Part shown: in pieces, positions 24,740 to 37,400 of the stretch | How positions within the stretch are numbered: position 1 is the stretch's first letter | Layout: the number at the start of each line of letters is the position of its first letter | DNA from: Hofstenia miamia | Taxonomy: Eukaryota; Xenacoelomorpha; Acoela | Length of the DNA stretch: 64,000 bases | Direction of reading: 5' to 3' | Assembly: GCA_004352715.1 (NCBI GenBank) | Contig: SCFE01000012.1 | Coordinates: 981,200-1,045,199, forward strand | Program-made: the position numbers and the translations under genes | Notes under the pieces: model-generated | Told to the model about the DNA's origin: nothing | What the model saw: the letters and a program-made list of their open reading frames with translations, nothing else | The model's database searches: none

Positions 24740-24977
24740 GTTGTTGGAAAGAATAACGCAAAACCTGTTGTTTGAACAATAAAATTCAATTACAAAATTT
24801 CACTTAGACCGAGATTATTAACACACTTAAATTGGGATTCAATGTAAAAATGTGCGAAATTTATAAAATTTACAAATACACAAGCATTAAAAATTTTTGG
24901 ATACGAAACAGATCTGAAGTTTCTCAAAATGAAGATCAGATCCGATCCAATCCGTATCTGATCCGATTCCAACTCTG

Positions 24978-25000
24978 ATATATATATATATATATATATA
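24978..25000. repeat. (TA)n microsatellite
   Basis: About eleven TA units, preceded by a patch with repeated gatcagatccgatcc/ctgatccgattcc phrases. 25,001-25,638 holds no recognised gene. Confidence 0.9.
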
Positions 25001-25686
25001 GACTAAGCTCTTATTTTTTAGCATTTCTAATGGGACAAAGCGCCATTTTTTTTATTTTGCTTAAAAAACTTTGAAATGAGGATATATGCGTGCTTGTGTT
25101 ATAAAATAAATATTGGATCATTGAAAAAAAGTTTCGCAAAATTTCATCAGATTTTAGAACAACTTATAAAAATTTACCAATACAAATTTATATATGGCGC
25201 TTTGTCTTTTTCATGTTTTTTGTTACTACACAAAAACAGAATATTGATAAAAATTTGGAAATGATAAATTTTAAAAGAATGAAATTATTTGAAGTCATTG
25301 AATTAACAAAAACATGAATTTTCCCTTCAAAAAGTAATCAATGTTGCCATCTACTGATTCAGCCATCCGAAATGTTGAATTTTGTTATTTGTCGCATTCC
25401 CAAAATGGAAAAAAATTATTTAGATGATTATTGCAATGCCTTAAATTAAAGCACATGTTTTCTAGTCAATGAATTCCTCTAAATCTCCTCCAAAAATGAA
25501 AATGCACTAGAAAAAATAATAAATAAATCTTTAATTAAATTTAGAACGTACAAGAACTGTTGTTTTAATTTTGTTTACTACACATTTGTCATTAGCTAAG
25601 TAGTGGTTTTTCGTTTCAATTTAGTGCTTGAAGTTGTTAATAGAGCCAGGGGCGCACCCAGCTTTTTCGATGAGGAGGGGAACTAT

Positions 25687-25717
<31 letters not shown>

Positions 25718-25724
25718 NCATATG

Positions 25725-25845
25725 TGTGAAATAAGGTTAATGTTAAGCCTTCAATATACATAAAACATTGAATTGGGTGTGATAGAAGCATGATATATTT
25801 TTTGGTCATCAAATTGGGCAGTACACTCAACAGCCAATACTATTT
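25725..25845 (+). repeat. Direct repeat copy 1 (about 120 bp)
   Basis: The block beginning tgtgaaataaggttaatgtt recurs at 26,801-26,921 in the same direction with about six differences. Both copies lie inside the hAT-like element. Confidence 0.9.
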
Positions 25846-26800
25846 TCCCCTACACCTCACTAATGTAACCATTTTTAGGCTGGCTAACACACTTATTGTT
25901 CCTTAGAGCAATGGGTGAGGCGAGTTTTGAATTCAGGCTGATGCACTGTTAACTGTTCCTAATTTCAATAGGAAACACTTCTTTTGTTTTGTAGTAGGGT
26001 GATCTCTAGATATTTCTTACCGTCTTAGACTTTAATAATTCTGATCAGAAAATCCCTGCCCAGCCTGAATCCGCAACAACCCACTTAATTCCAATTCTGC
26101 ATATTTTCATGAGATTTTTTAGTAGGTTTTCTACAATATTGCGGCTTGCTAGATCAAAGTAAGGCATCATAGAATAGAAATTATCAATGAAATCTGGAAA
26201 TAGAATTGAAAATAATAAATTAAGTTGTTCAATATACAATTTCAAAACTTTAAAAAAATTATATAGCATTCACTAAAACGTGATCTATTTGTTAAATTTC
26301 AACCTATCTTTTCCAAATGTTTAGTCCAAATTTCATTCAAAATGGCTATAGTTCTCATTCCTAGTTTCACTTAAGTAGCGCAGTAATTTGCTCCTCGTCA
26401 TAAATTACAGACACGCAGGAGTATGCAATTCCTTATTGGAACACTACAAATAGATTTTTTAGTTTAGTAAATTAATCAATTTTTGCATTTCAGACAATAG
26501 ATTATTTCCAATTTTTGGCAATAATTAGAATGAAAATATTAGATCAAAAATAATAGTAAGTTAACTAGTTTGGTATCAATAAAAATCAATATATAAAAAA
26601 AAAAAATTTTTTCAAACATCTGTTAGCACTAAAAAGAAATTGATCTAGAAAATCAAAAGTTAAATATTGCCACTAATCATAATCGCTAATGGGAAATTTG
26701 GTTCTGCCATAGATACCTTATGTAAATGCTGTGATCATACTGTTTAATTTCTTTAGGTTTGACATGACAAGATGAGGTGTCCGACAGAATGTCACAAAGG

Positions 26801-26921
26801 TGTGAAATAAGGTTAATGTTAAGCCTTAAATATACATAAAACATTGAAGTGGGTGTGGTAGAAGCATGATATATTTTTTGGTCATCAAATTGGGCAGTAC
26901 ACTCAAAATCCAATACTATAT
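26801..26921 (+). repeat. Direct repeat copy 2 (about 120 bp)
   Basis: Partner of 25,725-25,845, within the hAT-like element. Confidence 0.9.
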
Positions 26922-27699
26922 AACTTTACTAGACAGAATCAGAAATTGATTACATATTTCAGTAAGATTTAAGTGAATCATAAATAATTGGCAATCGATT
27001 TGTAAAGTATTCAATAGGTTAATTAATTTCCAATTATTGCAATAATTTCAACATCAATTTTATACTGTCTACCCCTGCAGACATAGAATAAAGCCAATAC
27101 ATATTATATACTATGATTATTATAGGTAGGGCATTGAGCAGGGTTTTACACCAGGCGAATGTCCTCACCATAAGTAACCATAAGTCTGCCTAAGCCCCTC
27201 AAATTCTTTGGAAATATTGATGAATTAGACGCTTTTAAATGCATTTAACCATCTTAGTTTATAATTTTTTAATATTTTTTACCGAAAATTTTTAAATTTA
27301 ACCAATCAAAGGCAATTTTGAAAATCTAACTGAAAGACATTCCACACCTTGCTTACGCCACTGATTACAGGCAAATATTTCATGAGGAATGCAAGCTGCT
27401 CTGTTCTGGTGAGTACGCCAATGTTCCCCCAGTTCCCCCTCTCTGGGTGCGCCTGTGAATAGGGCTTTGTACTAATAGATTTTGACATGAAATGTTAACG
27501 CCATTAGTTTACGTATATAATAAATTTGATGTTCTACCCCGATAAAAACTGTTCTTACAGGCAGCTTATGTGCTTCAAATAAGTAAAAATATTTTTGTAT
27601 AATTATTTTGAACTATTTTTGTCAAAATAGGCCACATTATTTTTTACTGACAAAGCGCTAATAAAAACTTCTTGAATAGTGACTATATATCAAATATAA

Positions 27700-27701
27700 T
27701 A

Positions 27702-27753
<52 letters not shown>
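27700..27753. repeat. (TA)n microsatellite beside a gap
   Basis: More than twenty TA units. Another TA run resumes at 28,139 right after the N gap. Confidence 0.95.
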
Positions 27754-27756
<3 letters not shown>

Positions 27757-27821
27757 TCGCAGCCACTGGATTAGCATCACATAATGCTAAAAGTATATTT
27801 TCACTCATGGATAAAAGTATA

Positions 27822-28138
27822 NNNNNNNNNNNNNNNNNNNNNNNNNNNNNNNNNNNNNNNNNNNNNNNNNNNNNNNNNNNNNNNNNNNNNNNNNNNNNNN
27901 NNNNNNNNNNNNNNNNNNNNNNNNNNNNNNNNNNNNNNNNNNNNNNNNNNNNNNNNNNNNNNNNNNNNNNNNNNNNNNNNNNNNNNNNNNNNNNNNNNNN
28001 NNNNNNNNNNNNNNNNNNNNNNNNNNNNNNNNNNNNNNNNNNNNNNNNNNNNNNNNNNNNNNNNNNNNNNNNNNNNNNNNNNNNNNNNNNNNNNNNNNNN
28101 NNNNNNNNNNNNNNNNNNNNNNNNNNNNNNNNNNNNNN
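27822..28138. other. Assembly gap (N run)
   Basis: 317 unknown bases, with a TA array on its right edge and another about 70 bases to its left, so array length probably broke the assembly. Confidence 0.99.
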
Positions 28139-28399
28139 TATATATATATATATATTTTGATTGAATTGAATGCTACATGTATAAAATACGAATACCTATT
28201 CATAAATTATCCAGAATGAATTATTTCTATTGATAATTTGAGAAAGTATTGCAATCCATTAGGGCTCCATTAGTAATTTTTACTTGCAATATATGACTAT
28301 CTTAAGGTACTCTATAAATACATTTACTATTAGACAAATTGAGTGTGCCCCCCTGACAAATATTCCTTACGACGCGCCTGGCTATCATAAATATGTGGT

Positions 28400-29830
28400 T
28401 CTAAACCTCACACTCCTTGTCATGCATACTGTTTAATTTCACAGTAAAACCCTTCCTGAACCTAATAAGACATTCACACCAAATTCACGGTTTTATTTAT
28501 GACGACATAGAAATAAAGTATCTTGCATTTGCCAATGATATTACGTTTATCGCAGCAAATTCAGATAGCCTAACTAAGTACCTCAAACACCTGGACGAAT
28601 TTGAAAGAATTAGCGGACTATCGATAAATGAACAAAAATCAATTTACACAGGCAAAAATAAAGCGAAAGAATTGTCTACTGCATGTACATGCAATGACAA
28701 TGAAATCTTAATATTAGGCGTAGAGTTAAACGGATATCAGGTATAAATTCTATTAATAATGATGCATTTCTAAGTGATAATAAATTAGTAATCAATTTGA
28801 TTTTAAATCGGAAAATGTCCATTTATGGCAAGGCCAAGGCCATCAATGTATTATTGCTAACAAAGTTATTATATAAAATTAAATTTTACCCGCTTCTACC
28901 AGTAAACAATTCCATTCAAACCGCGATCAATAAGGCAGTCTGGAATAATAAAGACCACTCAAGCCCTACTAAAGTATTGTATTGGAATTACAAAAGAAGA
29001 GGAATTCAACTAGGTAACATATACTACTATCAACTAGCATACAAAACAAATATCATATTCACAATACTAAAAGACAAATGGCATCCCATAAATAGGTTGT
29101 ACTTTAAAATCATTCAATCATTTACAACTAAAAGCAATTTAATGGACATGCTTAGTCAAATCACCCTACCTAAGTCTTTTAAAACAATATGCCCCTCATT
29201 ATCTAATACTCTAGGAAATTTGCAACGTCTAAAATTCCAATTAAACCCAAATGGCTGTAACACACGATTAGATGGGATCATTCACAATCCGAAAACATAT
29301 ATAGAGAGCCGATCCAATTTATCCAAGATACTGGGCCAGAAAGTCTGCAAAACTTTATAATATATTAGAATTTAAACCGTCAATCAAAGGAAAAACATTA
29401 AGCGATTTGTGTATTTATTGTGAACCTGATATCCAAAAAATCTTCGAAAAGCTTCAAATTATTGGCATATTACAAATTTCAACACTAACAATTTTCTTCA
29501 AAAATTAAAATTGCATCATTTCGCCCTTATTATAAAGCAATTATGTACAAGGTCACATTGAATAGAATTATAAATTGTGATAAATTCTTAATTTCTAGAC
29601 TAATTGATACGCTTTTATGCAGATTATGTAACAACGAAAATGAGAACGCCAAGCATGTGATATTTCACTGTACAGCTCGAATACCACAAAAACCAGCAGA
29701 CTTTCATGTTTTCAGATTTACTTAGTACATCGAACTTTGATACAGCAATAGAATATTGTATAAATAGTATAGTCCTACCAAAAGATTATTAAAATTATAG
29801 CAGTGAATGGTACAGATTGTATATATGTAC
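28400..29830 (+). pseudogene. L1/Tx1-type LINE fragment (RT 3' half)
   Basis: Frame 28,417-28,746 holds LFNFTVKPFLNLIR (the LLFN-E-P block), then KYLAFANDITFIAANSDSL, where AFANDI stands for the RT motif C A-Y/F-A-D-D, and SGLSINEQKS, the post-motif-C block. Frame 28,797-29,360 begins KMSIYGKAKAINVLLLTKLL and continues NKAVWNNKDHSSPT, a pattern of the Tx1/L1 thumb region. Frame 29,543-29,725 carries LCRLCNNENENAKHVIFHC, the C-terminal CxxC-HxxxC knuckle of such elements. The 5' part is absent, motif C is altered and frames are broken. Confidence 0.75.
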
Positions 29831-31267
29831 ATATCTTTTTTAGCTAACCTGAAAAACCTTTTTTGATAGTCGACCTGTTCTTTTTTAACACCTCAGTAAG
29901 TATGTTTGAATGAGTGTCTATTTAACTTATTACTTTGATTTAGATTTTGGCTTGTTTTTTGTTTAGTTTCATTGTTTTGTCCATGTGTTCATTTATTTAG
30001 CTTTGTCCATACCTCAGTTACCTCTTCATGTGTTCATGTCTACTTGTTTTGTCCTTTGTAAATACTTAACTGTGTTTTCACGAGCTTTCTGGAGTTTCCG
30101 TTTGTTATTTTCTTTGGCTTCCGTTTGTATAATTCTCTTTGTTAACCTTATATCAATATTTACTAATAGTATGGTCTGTGAATGGTGACGGGAATTAGGC
30201 ATTGTAGTGTTTTTTTGGTACAGTGATGACTAAAGAACTTGCACAAGCTTCTTATATTATGAGTACCATTTTTGTGTAGTAAAAAAAGGTTCCGTCTGGT
30301 ATCTGGCCCTACCAAATCAGTGCTTTGCGGCTAAACAATTTCCTTGGTCGGCAGTTGGCCAAAATGCTTTAGCCATAGCCTGATGTTAGCCATTATTTTC
30401 TTGCTGTAGTTGGTGCTTATTACTACATTTTAGCGAAATACTCCATTTTTTCATGGAATGATTATACCATGCTTATATTTTGAACAATTCAAGAAAATGG
30501 TCAAAGCAAATAAGATTTAAAATCAATAATACAAATAAAAATCATTGAAAAACATTTTCCACCACAATGTTCAGAAATGAAATTTAGCTGGAATTTTGAC
30601 TGTAAAGCTATATCTTTGGCCACAACCGACCATTGACTGTGCTTCTTTGACTCTTACTATTATTATTAATACTATTAATATTTTTGTTATTGTATATCAT
30701 CATTCAAATAATCAAATGACTTCTTATTGAGTACGTAAACAACTTAAGAAAGATGAGTAGTGGTTTGCTTACAAATTATGAAAGATCTTAATTGGTAACC
30801 TCATTCTTATGGTTCTCTAGTGGACAATTGCTGTCAAATAAATTATAGAAAATCTAATGGCTGCACAGGGTTTGTGTGGACATCAAATCCATCCTTGTAA
30901 TTGAATCAGATAGTAGGCTGTTCCAATCAACCTGTGCATGTATTTCAAGATTAGTTTTTCTTAGTGCCAGATCAGGTCGGAAAAACCATATTTCTGAAAT
31001 TTCAATAAAAACCAATGCAGTTCTTCCAGTTGCTATATATTAATATATAACAAAACAATCAATGAATTCACACTATCATATTAGTTTGCACAATGTTTTA
31101 ATCTGTCTGAAATTAAGCCATATTTCTTACATTCATTCAGCAAATTTTCTAAACTTATGAACAGGTTAGATTCTATTGCACATTCTACTGGGGTACAAAA
31201 AATAATTAAAATACTATATAGAATTTTACAAAGGATCAAATATACGCCACAAGAGGAAAATTGTCTA
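29831..31267. other. No gene recognised
   Basis: Short chance frames only; 29,880-30,180 is T-rich and may be the decayed tail of the adjacent LINE. Confidence 0.5.
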
Positions 31268-31497
31268 TTAAGAAATGGAACAGAGATAATAACATTCACT
31301 TTCTCTTGCAACATAATTCTGTAATCTTCTAACAAGTAGATTTTTAAAGAGCAACATAAAAATAATGGGATTCATTACACTTATAAAGTTATATACAGAT
31401 TCTGAATTTCTGCACAAAAACCGTAAGAAATCATTCCAATTAATGTAGTAATATTCAACTGAAAATCTTTCATAGTAGAGTCCTCCATTTTGAAATG
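31268..31497 (-). CDS. GPCR last exon: TM7 and C-terminal tail
   Basis: After an acceptor with a pyrimidine-rich lead (ttcttgttggtattgtatag) the frame reads GGLYYERF..., then SVYNFISVMNPIIFMLLFKN and a basic LLVRR stretch, ending at a TAA at 31,268-31,270. FISVMNPIIF is a TM7 core with NPxxF in place of NPxxY; LVRR suits helix 8. The exon requires one base from the preceding exon. Confidence 0.75.
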
Positions 31498-34400
31498 CTA
31501 TACAATACCAACAAGAAGCAGAAGTGTGATAATATGATTCATAAAGTTTTTGTAGAACCTAAGCTGTGCATTATTTATTACATAAGAAAATGTTGAAGAA
31601 GTTATTAAGTAAATTGATAGTTAATAGTAAAATTTGTAATGAATTGGTATTGAAAACAAATTCTTGCCTTAATTGCATGGTAGAATTTTAAACATTTTTG
31701 CAGTATCAGAGAAGAGCTGAAAATGAAGTAAATAATATTTGCAGTCATGCAAATTCTAGTAAAATTATGTTGGAACTTCAATGACTTTGTCTTCAGCCTA
31801 CCAGCTCTCTTCCAACATGTCATTCCGTAAAATGCACACTAAACATAGAGAAAATATTATTCTTTATATAAATGCATTACTTCAGATTATTAATATATAT
31901 ACTAAAAATGCAAAAAGTTTATAACTGTTCTCAATAAGTTTTGATATTTTACACAAGATTTGATTTTGTTAAGCTATAGTGTGGCAACATCATGACAGTA
32001 TTGGGTGAATCTGGTTGTAGGAGTTGTCATATGATGGCTTCACTCCCAAAGTAGGAGGGGGCCAAGACCCCTTCTCACTTTTTTCTGATTGGTTGAGAAG
32101 GGTCCTTTGACTTCTGCCAGCTTGTAGACATTGACTGTGTGTTGATTCTTGTACTTACTAGCTCTGTGATTTTTTTAGAGGACCAATTTAGTTTACATAT
32201 TTTATTTTACTTTGTTTACATGTTTACTTGTTTGCACACATCTTTCTATTATTTGTTAATATACATGGCATTATTAGCTGACTAATCAGGGTTTACACTG
32301 TGTTTCATGATAATATGTTGTTGACTAATGATTAATTTTTTTTTCCATAAAAAATCAATGTGTTTCTATTGCTTAGCTAGCCTATGTACAAAATTTAAGT
32401 TTTTCAAACAAATATGTTGCTGTTTCATTGCAAAAATTTCATACATTTAATGTGTTTTTCACTAATATCTAATATACAAAGCAGAAAAATATTCGTCATA
32501 CTTAAACATTACAGGCCTATGAAATACAGAATTACATGATAAAGGCATTTTTGCTTTATGAAAAATTATACATGCAATGCTATTAGTAATATTTATACAT
32601 ATACATGCTTCTTTAATACACTATTATGATATTAGTTTTACACAACAGTCTTTTCTCTACATTTCTTTTTGGCTTAAACAGGTTTTCAGGGGTTTATATG
32701 TTTGCTGACTGTTACATCTTTGTCCACTTTGCATGTTTTTTAGTTTCTTTGGTTTATGATTCCTGTGTGGCTGAATACATTACATGGGTTTTCTGCTTTT
32801 CACTTCTTTTGTAACTTTAATGAACGAATTCCTTATCCATTGACATTATAGTTGGTATAGAAATGATGACACACTCATTATTCACCATCTTGTATTTGAG
32901 AGGTTTTGTAGCATCATCCAAAAAGGCAACTAAAAGCTGAATAACGTCGAATGATTATCAATTGAAATTAATTGTAAAAAATTTAGTTAATGAACTTTAG
33001 TTTATTTTTGTAAAATGCAACTAAGATTTAATATTGGTCAAAATAAGAAACTTGTTAGCCGATCAAGAGGTAATTGACAAATTAAATTGAGCAAACTAAT
33101 GCTTACGTATGAACAGCCATATTGGCAGACGAATCATTTGAATTTTAAAATCTGCAGGTACTTTTTGTAGAAATTTTATAAATAGCTTTGATTCAACCAT
33201 AATTTTGATGAACAATAAATTCTTCGGAGTTTATTTAATTTTCATTTCTACTTTATCTGGTTTGATTATTTAACTAAATGTGCAGCTAGGCAAGTTGTGT
33301 TTAGTAGTGGCTGGAATCCATCACGGGATCGATTCTAGGGGCTTTGTGCCAGTCACGAAAGTGCACCTATGTTACGGTTAGGAGTTTTTCGATTCTTGCC
33401 TAGTCTGACTATCAATCAACACATGTAAGAAATAATCAATGCCTGAAACAACTGGATAGTCGACACTTAGGGATATTTATATATTCTTAAATGTAGGAGA
33501 CTCGACTATAATTGACTCNCATCACGGGCTTGATTCTAGGGTCTTTGTGCCAGTCACGAAAGTGCACCTATGTTACGGTTAGGAGTTTTTCGATTCTTGC
33601 CTAGTCTGACTATCGATCAACACATGTAAGAAATAATCAATGCCTGAAACGACTGGATAGTCGACACTTAGGGATATTTATATATTCTTAAATGTAGGAG
33701 ACTCGACTATAATTGACTCAATAAATGACCTCACATGTAATACTATTAGATGTAGGTATAGGAGACTGCAAGTTTGTTATCTGTATAATTAAGCCGATAG
33801 TTTTATGGTAATGGCTATTTTAGTTATTTTATTACATGCAGTTAGTGTCAATGCCCGGTTGCTCTATTAAATAAAAACAACAAACACTTTACAACTCTGA
33901 GTTTAAGTCAGTTACAACTTTACTTGAGTGCACACACCAAGCTAACGTAAGGCATACATAATTAATCCCAGTTGAGCTGAGATGGTGATGTGGACTCAAC
34001 CATCGTTGCAGAAGAGGAGGAGCTGTGTTGTGGAGATCGGCTTCGGGCAGGAGCCCATGGAACAACTGAAGAGGAAACATCATACTGCCCAGTCACCTAA
34101 ACAGTGATGGTTAATACTCAAGTACTTAATTAACATAACTAGTTAATAAGAGAGAGCAGTTTGATGGATCAACAAATGGGTAACACCTCACCCGCAGTTT
34201 ACTAAGCATCCCTTAACAGTGATTAGACACGGCGTAACAAGCTAGGTGGAGGATGTTGCAATATCCTGTTTTTAAAGTCTTTTGTTGAGTTTAATTCATA
34301 CACTCTATTTATTTCTATTAGTGCTACCTCAACCATCTTGTGGTATCTTTTTGACATATCTTCAATATTTATTTCAGGCCATTCTTCCTTGGTTTTCTTT

Positions 34401-37400
34401 TGTAATTTCATTTATTTCCATATTTCCTGTATCCTTTTGATGTGCTCCTGTCTCTGTGTGAGGCTGCATTTGATAAATAGGGTGTTTGCTTTCTCTATGC
34501 CCTCTGTGTTCATCATCAGCTCTATTGTTTTTTTTGTTTATATAGCACTATTGCCATACAAGGATTCACCATTAATCTGCAATATGCTACCCAATAACCT
34601 ATCTGTAGATCAAGGCGTATTAACTCTGCTATCTTTGTTTCAGTTTGTACCTTTTCCCATAGGAACACATTTTCCACTCACATTTGTAGATTGCCCAGAA
34701 ATGGTGGCAGTTCTTTGAACATTGTTCTTCCAATAATTACTATTCTTATCCCCTGGACTCTTGCCATCCATAGCTTTTGATCTAATTGCTTTTCTAAGTT
34801 TTTATTATACTCTTTTTCTTTGAGGATTTGGATGATTGTTAGATTGTCTTTGTTGATATTAATTTCTAGTACTCTTGCTATTTGTTCTATATATGCCATA
34901 ATTCCCTGAGCTGTCTCAAGCATGAAATTTTCATTAAATGTGACATGTACTGTGCTGCACATATATGGTCTTTCTACCATCCCATTTAACTCTCTCTGGT
35001 AGCTTATTATTGTGTTGACCATTGGTTTTTTTGTGCATCCAGTACAATGGGTAGGTTGCTGCACTCTGTTCTCACTACTTTCTTATATGGCTTTTTGTTT
35101 CTGGTGACAATTTTTCATATCATTGTTCCTCATTTTTAGTGTTCCCATGAAATAGGGGTGCAGAATTTCTCCATCCATTTTCAACATCCTCTTTTCTCTC
35201 CCTTTTGAGCATATGGTTCTTTCTGATGTGGTTTCAGAGGGGGCGTGTAGCTGAGTAATCCTTAGTGTTTTACTGGTGCTGGGCTCACCATCCAGGGAGT
35301 CCATGCTAATGGTCTCTACTGAGTTGCCCTTGAATTGGCTTACAGTTGACTCTTTCAGCAATTGACCAGTTGTGGGATCCCCAAATACATCAGCCTCAAA
35401 TCACTTTCATATACATATGGTTCTTTGCCCACTTGCACCTTCCCCAGGAACTCTAATTGTTGCACTGCCCTCAAATCAGCAAAGTGGACTGGAGGGAAAG
35501 TTGAGCTGCTTTTCACCAGTTCTCTGCATGCCCTCAAATCCTTCTGGTAAACTGTTTAATTCACTCATATCATACATAATTTTGTTTCCATTAATTTGAT
35601 TTATTTTAAATTCAGTGTTTTCATCTAGTCTTGATTCCTCAATGTCAGCCATAGCTTGTTTTAAATTCTGGAAATACAATAATCTACCATTGTTTAGCAT
35701 ATACTCATTATTTGGTAGTACCTGAGTTATTTTNNNTATCATACATAATTTTGTTTCCATTAATTTGATTTATTTTAAATTCAGTGTTTTCATCTAGTCT
35801 TGATTCCTCAATGTCAGCCATAGCTTGTTTTAAATTCTGGAAATACAATAATCTACCATTGTTTAGCATATACTCATTATTTGGTAGTACCTGGGTTATT
35901 TTATATGGACCTGACCAAATTGTTTTCAACTTTCAGACCTGGTTTGTGTCTGTCAGTTTAATTGGTGTAAATGCATAAACTGTATCGCCTATTTTGTGTG
36001 TGTGACCATAGATTTTTTTATTATAGTTTCATTGTTGTCTCACAGTGGATTTCTTTGTGTTGTGGCACATTGTCTCATGTATTGCTGTTACTTGGTTTCT
36101 TAATTGATTCACATGTTGGTTCTCTATCTTCTCACTGTAGGCAAAATATTGCATTGATAATGGCATTGCCACCTCTCTTCTGAACATGGCCTTGAATGGT
36201 GTTATTCCTGTTGTTGAGTGTACAAATGTGTTATAAAAGTATTCAATCATTTCAATTACTTCTCACCATTTGTGGCCCCCTATTCTCAATGTTGTCAATC
36301 TTATCAGTTTGATCATTGCCCTGTTCAATCTTTATACAGCACTGTTCACCTGTGGGTGATATGCTGTTGTCTATTCACTCACTACTTCCAGTATATGTGA
36401 CATTTCCTGAAATAAATTACTTTCAAATTGTGGCCCCTTGTCTGTAATTATTGTGTCCATTGGTCCAAACATTTAAGATCCACTCTTTCATTACTATCTC
36501 CACAGTTGTTTCAGCTGTTGTTTTCTTCATGGGAATAATTCTTGCATAATTGGTAAAGTTGTCTACCATTACTTGTAAGTGCTGATATCCCTCTTCATCT
36601 TTTGATAACATTTTCAAATCTATGAGTATGATTTCATTGGGTTGTGTTGTTATTATTTTTTCCAGCAGTGCTTTCTGCATTGGGAAATGCTGTTTGTTAT
36701 TAAGGAGGCATGTTGTACACTTGTTGATTATCTCCTCTGTGACCTTTCTCACTTCCATTGTGATAAACCTTGCATTGAAATTGCTCTCAGTTTGTATAAT
36801 GCGTAAATGGCCATTTTCATGCACTTTTTTTATTATGTCTTGTTTGTAGTATTCTGGTATTGTGATCCTATTGTTCTGTGCTTCAACATATAGGAGTCCA
36901 TTCCTGTTTCTTTTCCATCTATACCTTTCATAGTAACTGTTAATCACAATAGTTTTAAGCCTGGTTCTTGTAGCTTTCTTATAATTTAGTTTAGTATCTT
37001 TTTGTTTCTCTATGATCTCTGATTCTGATATTTCTTCCTTTATTGCAATTGGAAGCACTGCTTGTCCCTTCTTATCAATGTTTATCTCTGGCAACTCCTC
37101 ATACTCCATGTGTGGTAGAAATTGAAACTTCTTTTTCTCTCCATCTTCTTTAGCTGGGTCTCTCTTGTATTCTAGGAGCACATTCCAGAAATCAACATTC
37201 ATATGCAGTGAACCTCTTTGGTGTTCAATGGTGAAGGTGAATTCATTTAAGTATTTGATCCATACTGATACTACCCCTGACTTATCACCTGAGAATTTTT
37301 TGAGCCACTGTTATCTGTGAGGACTCTAAATTCCTGTCTAATCAAAAAGTGTCTGAATTTCTTTATGCTCTCAATCAGCACAAGCATCTCTAACTTTGTT

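Larger units (their letters stand above)
25647..27457. mobile_element. hAT-like non-autonomous DNA transposon
   Basis: The left end CAGGGGCGCACCCAG and the reverse complement of the right end, CACAGGCGCACCCAG, are 15-bp terminal inverted repeats with two mismatches; inside both, a GAGGGGGAAC-like block continues. They are flanked by AATAGAGC (25,639-25,646) and AATAGGGC (27,458-27,465), an 8-bp target duplication with one difference. CAGGGG-type ends plus an 8-bp duplication are the signature of the hAT superfamily. No transposase frame is present in the 1.8 kb, so movement would have needed a helper. It contains a direct repeat and a TA array with one ambiguous base at 25,717. Confidence 0.75.

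Noticed and set aside
28330-28385. Second hAT-type terminus (gacgcgcctggctat)
   Set aside because: A better partner for the left end at 25,647 exists at 27,457 with a matching 8-bp duplication; this one has no partner.
31081-31335. Independent small minus-strand gene of 84 codons
   Set aside because: It is an alternative frame of the receptor's last exon, which carries the NPIIF motif and a proper acceptor in another frame.
34338-34718. Hydrophobic plus-strand frames over the retroelement region (also 7,657-7,881, 37,725-38,360 and 41,989-42,342)
   Set aside because: Antisense shadows of the lysine/isoleucine-rich minus-strand coding sequence.
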